Origin: an uncultured Arcobacter sp.
Lineage (GTDB): Bacteria; Campylobacterota; Campylobacteria; Campylobacterales; Arcobacteraceae
DNA: 7,797 nucleotides
Direction: 5' to 3'
Assembly (NCBI GenBank): GCA_937860115.1
Contig: CALMBI010000220.1
Coordinates: forward strand, 1-7,797
In this document: piece after piece, positions 5,329 to 7,797 of the stretch
Position numbering within the stretch: position 1 is the stretch's first letter
Layout of the letters: each line of letters starts with the position of its first letter
The notes under the pieces: model-generated
What the model was told of the DNA's origin: nothing
The model's database searches: none
Seen by the model: only the letters and a program-made list of their open reading frames with translations
Made by a program: the position numbers and the translations under genes

Positions 5329-5937
5329 ATGGAAAATTTTACTACCTTTGATATCATTATCCTTGCTCTTATAGTTCTTTTAGGACTTAAGGGACTTTTT
5401 AGAGGATTGATCAAAGAATTATTTGCTATATTTGGAATTATTGGTGGAATTTTTATAGCCTCAAGGGTTTCTGAAAGTTTTGGAAACCTTATAGATGCTA
5501 TCATCCATTTTGAAAATCACAATACATTATTATTATTGGGTTTCATAATTGCATTGGCAATTATTTGGTCAATTGCATATTTTGCTGGGATAACATTAAG
5601 TAAAATGTTTTCTTTAAGTGGTTTAGGTATCTTTGATAGGGTTTTTGGTTTTGCATTTGGTGCTGGGAAAGTTTTTTTATTATTCTCAATTATAATATTT
5701 GCTTTGTCAAATGTAGAGATAATGAGTAAAAAAATGGAAAAATTAAAAACAGAAAGTTTTATGTATCCAATGCTTGTGTCAAGCGGTGGATATATCATAA
5801 AAATAAACAATGAAAATCTACAACAATTAGTTGAAAAGAAACTTGACAACGTTGCAAATGGCACTAAAAAAACAATCAATGATGTTTCAAATGAGATTGT
5901 TGATAATAAAATCAAACAAATGAAAGAAAAAGAATAG
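5329..5937 (+). CDS. cvpA: CvpA family membrane protein
   Basis: The 202-residue inner-membrane protein has four hydrophobic segments at about 7-24, 28-46, 67-88 and 107-127, then a charged, soluble C-terminal tail rich in Lys, Asn and Glu (about 130-202). The N-terminal FDIIILALIVLLGLKGLFRGLIKELFA stretch (7-33) and the GIFDRVFGFAFGAGK loop (99-113) are typical of the CvpA/colicin V production family. The family's molecular role is not settled; links to colicin V export and envelope stress have been described in other bacteria. The ATG follows a weak GGCGGA ribosome binding site at 5320-5325. The gene is first in an operon with lysS (31-bp gap) and glyA. In Campylobacter the comparable cluster is cvpA-fur-lysS-glyA, as I recall, and fur is absent here. 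Confidence 0.87.
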   Translation: MENFTTFDIIILALIVLLGLKGLFRGLIKELFAIFGIIGGIFIASRVSESFGNLIDAIIHFENHNTLLLLGFIIALAIIWSIAYFAGITLSKMFSLSGLGIFDRVFGFAFGAGKVFLLFSIIIFALSNVEIMSKKMEKLKTESFMYPMLVSSGGYIIKINNENLQQLVEKKLDNVANGTKKTINDVSNEIVDNKIKQMKEKE

Positions 5938-5950
5938 TTATTTTTAACTA
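5935..5950 (+). other. Small AT-rich inverted repeat at the cvpA stop codon
   Basis: TAGTTA (5935-5940) and TAACTA (5945-5950) form a 6-bp stem with a TTTT loop, starting on the cvpA TAG stop. It is too weak and lacks a T-run to be a terminator. It sits exactly where fur would be expected in relatives. Confidence 0.3.
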
Positions 5951-5968
5951 GAAAAAAAGGGAAAAATA

Positions 5969-7486
5969 TTGTTTAGTAATAAATTTATACAACAAAGAAT
6001 AGCAAAAGCAGATAATTTACGAGAGTTAGGAATTAATCCTTACACTAACAACTCAAAAAGAAATACAACTATCGCAAAATTTTTAAATATCAATAGTGAT
6101 GTGGAAAAATTAGAAAATAAAAGATGTGAAACAAGATCATACACCGTAGCTGGAAGAATCAAACTTTATAGACTTATGGGAAAAGCAAGTTTTATTAAAA
6201 TTGAAGATGAAAGTGGAATGCTTCAAATCTATGTAGCAAGAGATAATCTTGAAGGTGATTTTTATAATGAAGTATTTAAGAAAAATATCGAAGTTGGAGA
6301 TATTGTAGAGATTGAGGGGTATCCATTTGTTACAGGTCATGGAGAACTTTCTCTTCATGCAAATAATATTAAAATCCTTACAAAAGCAATCTCACCGCTT
6401 CCAGAAAAATATCATGGTTTAGCAGATAAAGAACTAAGGTATAGACAAAGATATCTTGATCTTATTATGAATAGTGATGTTCGAAAAACATTTCAAATCA
6501 GAAGCAAAGTAATCAGCTTAACAAGAAGATTTTTTGAAGAAAAAGGATTTTTAGAAGTTGAAACTCCTATGATGCATCCTATTGCAGGTGGAGCAAATGC
6601 AAAACCTTTTATTACTCATCACAATGCTTTAGGAGTTGATAGATTTTTAAGAATTGCTCCAGAACTTTATCTAAAAAGACTGATTGTTGGTGGTTTTGAA
6701 GCTGTATTTGAAATCAATAGAAACTTTAGAAATGAAGGTATGGATGCGACACATAACCCCGAGTTTACAAGTATTGAGTTTTATTGGGCATACAAAACTT
6801 ATAAAGATTTGATAATTATCACAAAAGAATATTTTGAGTATCTTTTTGATCATCTTAATCTTCCTACAATTTTACCTTATGGTGATTTCAATATTGATTT
6901 TTCAAAATTCACAGAGATTCCACTTATAAAATCTCTTAGTGAGATTGGTGGGGTACCTGAAGATGTTTGCGAAGATAAGGAAAAAATTTATGCATATCTT
7001 AAAGCAAATAACGTCAATGTAAAACCAAATCTAAATCTTGGTCAATTACAAGGAGAATTGTTTGATGAATATGTTGAACATAAACTTATTAATCCAACAT
7101 TTATTACAGAATACCCTGTTGAAATATCTCCACTTGCTCGAAGAAATGATGAAAATCTACATCTTACTGATAGATTTGAACTTTTTATTGCAGGGAAAGA
7201 GATAGCAAATGCATTTAGTGAGTTAAATGATCCATTAGATCAATTAGAAAGATTTCAAGGTCAAATGGCAGCTAAAGAGCATGGCGATGATGAAGCACAT
7301 GAGATGGATGAAGATTTTGTCAATGCACTTTCCTATGGTATGGCACCTACTGCAGGACAAGGGATAGGGATAGATCGACTTGTGATGATGCTTACAAATG
7401 AACATAGCATTAGAGATGTTTTACTTTTCCCAGCGATGAAACCTGTATCAAAAGAGATTGATCTTCATAGTGAAGAAGAAAATTAA
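5969..7486 (+). CDS. lysS: Lysyl-tRNA synthetase, class II
   Basis: The 505-residue cytoplasmic enzyme charges tRNA-Lys with lysine using ATP. An N-terminal OB-fold tRNA anticodon-binding domain (about 57-137) is followed by the class II catalytic core: motif 1 near FFEEKGFLEVETPMM (188-202), motif 2 at FEINRNFRNEGMDATHNPEF (247-266) and motif 3 GQGIGIDRLVMML (463-475). The family ending RDVLLFPAMKP is also present. Length is typical. The start is a TTG codon: AAGGG at 5957-5961 lies seven bases upstream, and the resulting FSNKFIQQRIAKADNLRELG fits the usual N-terminus, while no suitable ATG is nearby. It follows cvpA by 31 bases and precedes glyA by 29 bases, so the three are probably co-transcribed. 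Confidence 0.97.
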   Translation: MFSNKFIQQRIAKADNLRELGINPYTNNSKRNTTIAKFLNINSDVEKLENKRCETRSYTVAGRIKLYRLMGKASFIKIEDESGMLQIYVARDNLEGDFYNEVFKKNIEVGDIVEIEGYPFVTGHGELSLHANNIKILTKAISPLPEKYHGLADKELRYRQRYLDLIMNSDVRKTFQIRSKVISLTRRFFEEKGFLEVETPMMHPIAGGANAKPFITHHNALGVDRFLRIAPELYLKRLIVGGFEAVFEINRNFRNEGMDATHNPEFTSIEFYWAYKTYKDLIIITKEYFEYLFDHLNLPTILPYGDFNIDFSKFTEIPLIKSLSEIGGVPEDVCEDKEKIYAYLKANNVNVKPNLNLGQLQGELFDEYVEHKLINPTFITEYPVEISPLARRNDENLHLTDRFELFIAGKEIANAFSELNDPLDQLERFQGQMAAKEHGDDEAHEMDEDFVNALSYGMAPTAGQGIGIDRLVMMLTNEHSIRDVLLFPAMKPVSKEIDLHSEEEN

Positions 7487-7515
7487 TAATTTAAATCAAA
7501 TAAAGGATAATAAAA

Positions 7516-7797
7516 ATGAGTTTTTTAAGTAATAATAATTTGGCAACTGCAGATGCAGAAGTTTTTGGAATGATTGAAAATGAACTTCATAGACAAACAA
7601 ATCACCTTGAGATGATTGCAAGTGAAAACTTCACAAGCCCTGCTGTTATGGAAGCTATGGGAAGTGTATTTACAAATAAATATGCTGAAGGTTATCCATA
7701 CAAAAGATATTATGGTGGGTGTGAATTTGCAGACCAAGTAGAGCAATTGGCGATTGATAGACTTTGTAAAATTTTTGGATGCAATTTTGCAAATGTT
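7516..7797 (+). CDS. glyA: Serine hydroxymethyltransferase (5' part, runs off the window)
   Basis: The first 94 codons of a PLP-dependent cytoplasmic enzyme that interconverts serine and glycine while loading one-carbon units on tetrahydrofolate. The translated start shows HLEMIASENFTSPAVM (30-45), NKYAEGYPYKRYYGGCEF (54-71) and VEQLAIDR (75-82). These are hallmark N-terminal motifs of bacterial GlyA, close to E. coli residue for residue; the PLP lysine lies beyond the window. The ATG has AAAGGA at 7502-7507. It is third in the cvpA-lysS-glyA cluster; lysS and glyA are also adjacent in Campylobacter. Confidence 0.96.
   Translation, partial: MSFLSNNNLATADAEVFGMIENELHRQTNHLEMIASENFTSPAVMEAMGSVFTNKYAEGYPYKRYYGGCEFADQVEQLAIDRLCKIFGCNFANV

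Noticed and set aside
5517..5915. A 132-codon open frame on the minus strand opposite cvpA
   Set aside because: It mirrors the hydrophobic coding of cvpA, has no recognisable family features, and lies wholly inside a well-supported gene.
7525..7746. Minus-strand open frame at the right edge
   Set aside because: It lies opposite the highly conserved N-terminal part of glyA; its composition is that expected from an antisense reading.
1..7797. Mobile element, CRISPR array, defence or toxin-antitoxin module
   Set aside because: All coding space is taken by housekeeping, signalling and stress-type genes with uniform AT-rich composition; no transposase, integrase, regularly spaced repeats or tRNA-flanked junction was seen.

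Overview
The window is an AT-rich, densely coded stretch of ordinary chromosome. It most likely comes from a Campylobacterota (epsilonproteobacterial) genome, from a free-living Arcobacter-, Sulfurimonas- or Sulfurospirillum-like lineage rather than Campylobacter or Helicobacter; the genus cannot be fixed from the sequence. The main reasons are a response regulator whose DNA-binding domain is, from memory, nearly identical to CosR/HsrA of Campylobacter/Helicobacter, a PEB4-like parvulin, and a cvpA-lysS-glyA cluster, which is the Campylobacter arrangement without fur. No mobile element, CRISPR array, tRNA or rRNA is visible, and no gap between genes exceeds about 260 bases.

Layout: (1) 1-723, minus: the 5' part of a periplasmic peptidyl-prolyl isomerase gene that runs out of the window. 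(2) 724-887: a divergent promoter region with short direct repeats and a possible CosR/HsrA-type operator. (3) 888-2898, plus: a response regulator and a sensor histidine kinase in one operon, separated by a 28-base gap that contains part of a perfect hairpin. (4) 2918-3352, minus: a small CoA-binding-domain protein convergent with the kinase. (5) 3353-3610: a divergent intergenic region with a perfect tandem 12-bp repeat and a good sigma70-type promoter. (6) 3611-4126, plus: an exported single-domain rhodanese ending at a strong bidirectional terminator. (7) 4198-5265, minus: ispG of the MEP isoprenoid pathway. (8) 5329 to the end, plus: cvpA, lysS and the 5' part of glyA, a likely operon that diverges from ispG across only 63 bp.

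The most interesting point is the two-component pair. In Helicobacter and Campylobacter the CosR/HsrA regulator is regarded as an orphan, essential regulator, and in Helicobacter its receiver is degenerate. Here the same type of regulator has a full set of phosphorylation residues and is followed directly by a membrane histidine kinase, so it may be a working signalling pair that resembles the ancestral state. Secondary points are the missing fur gene, the tandem repeat upstream of the rhodanese gene, and the lack of a ribosome binding site at ispG. I saw no evidence for a wholly new kind of system.
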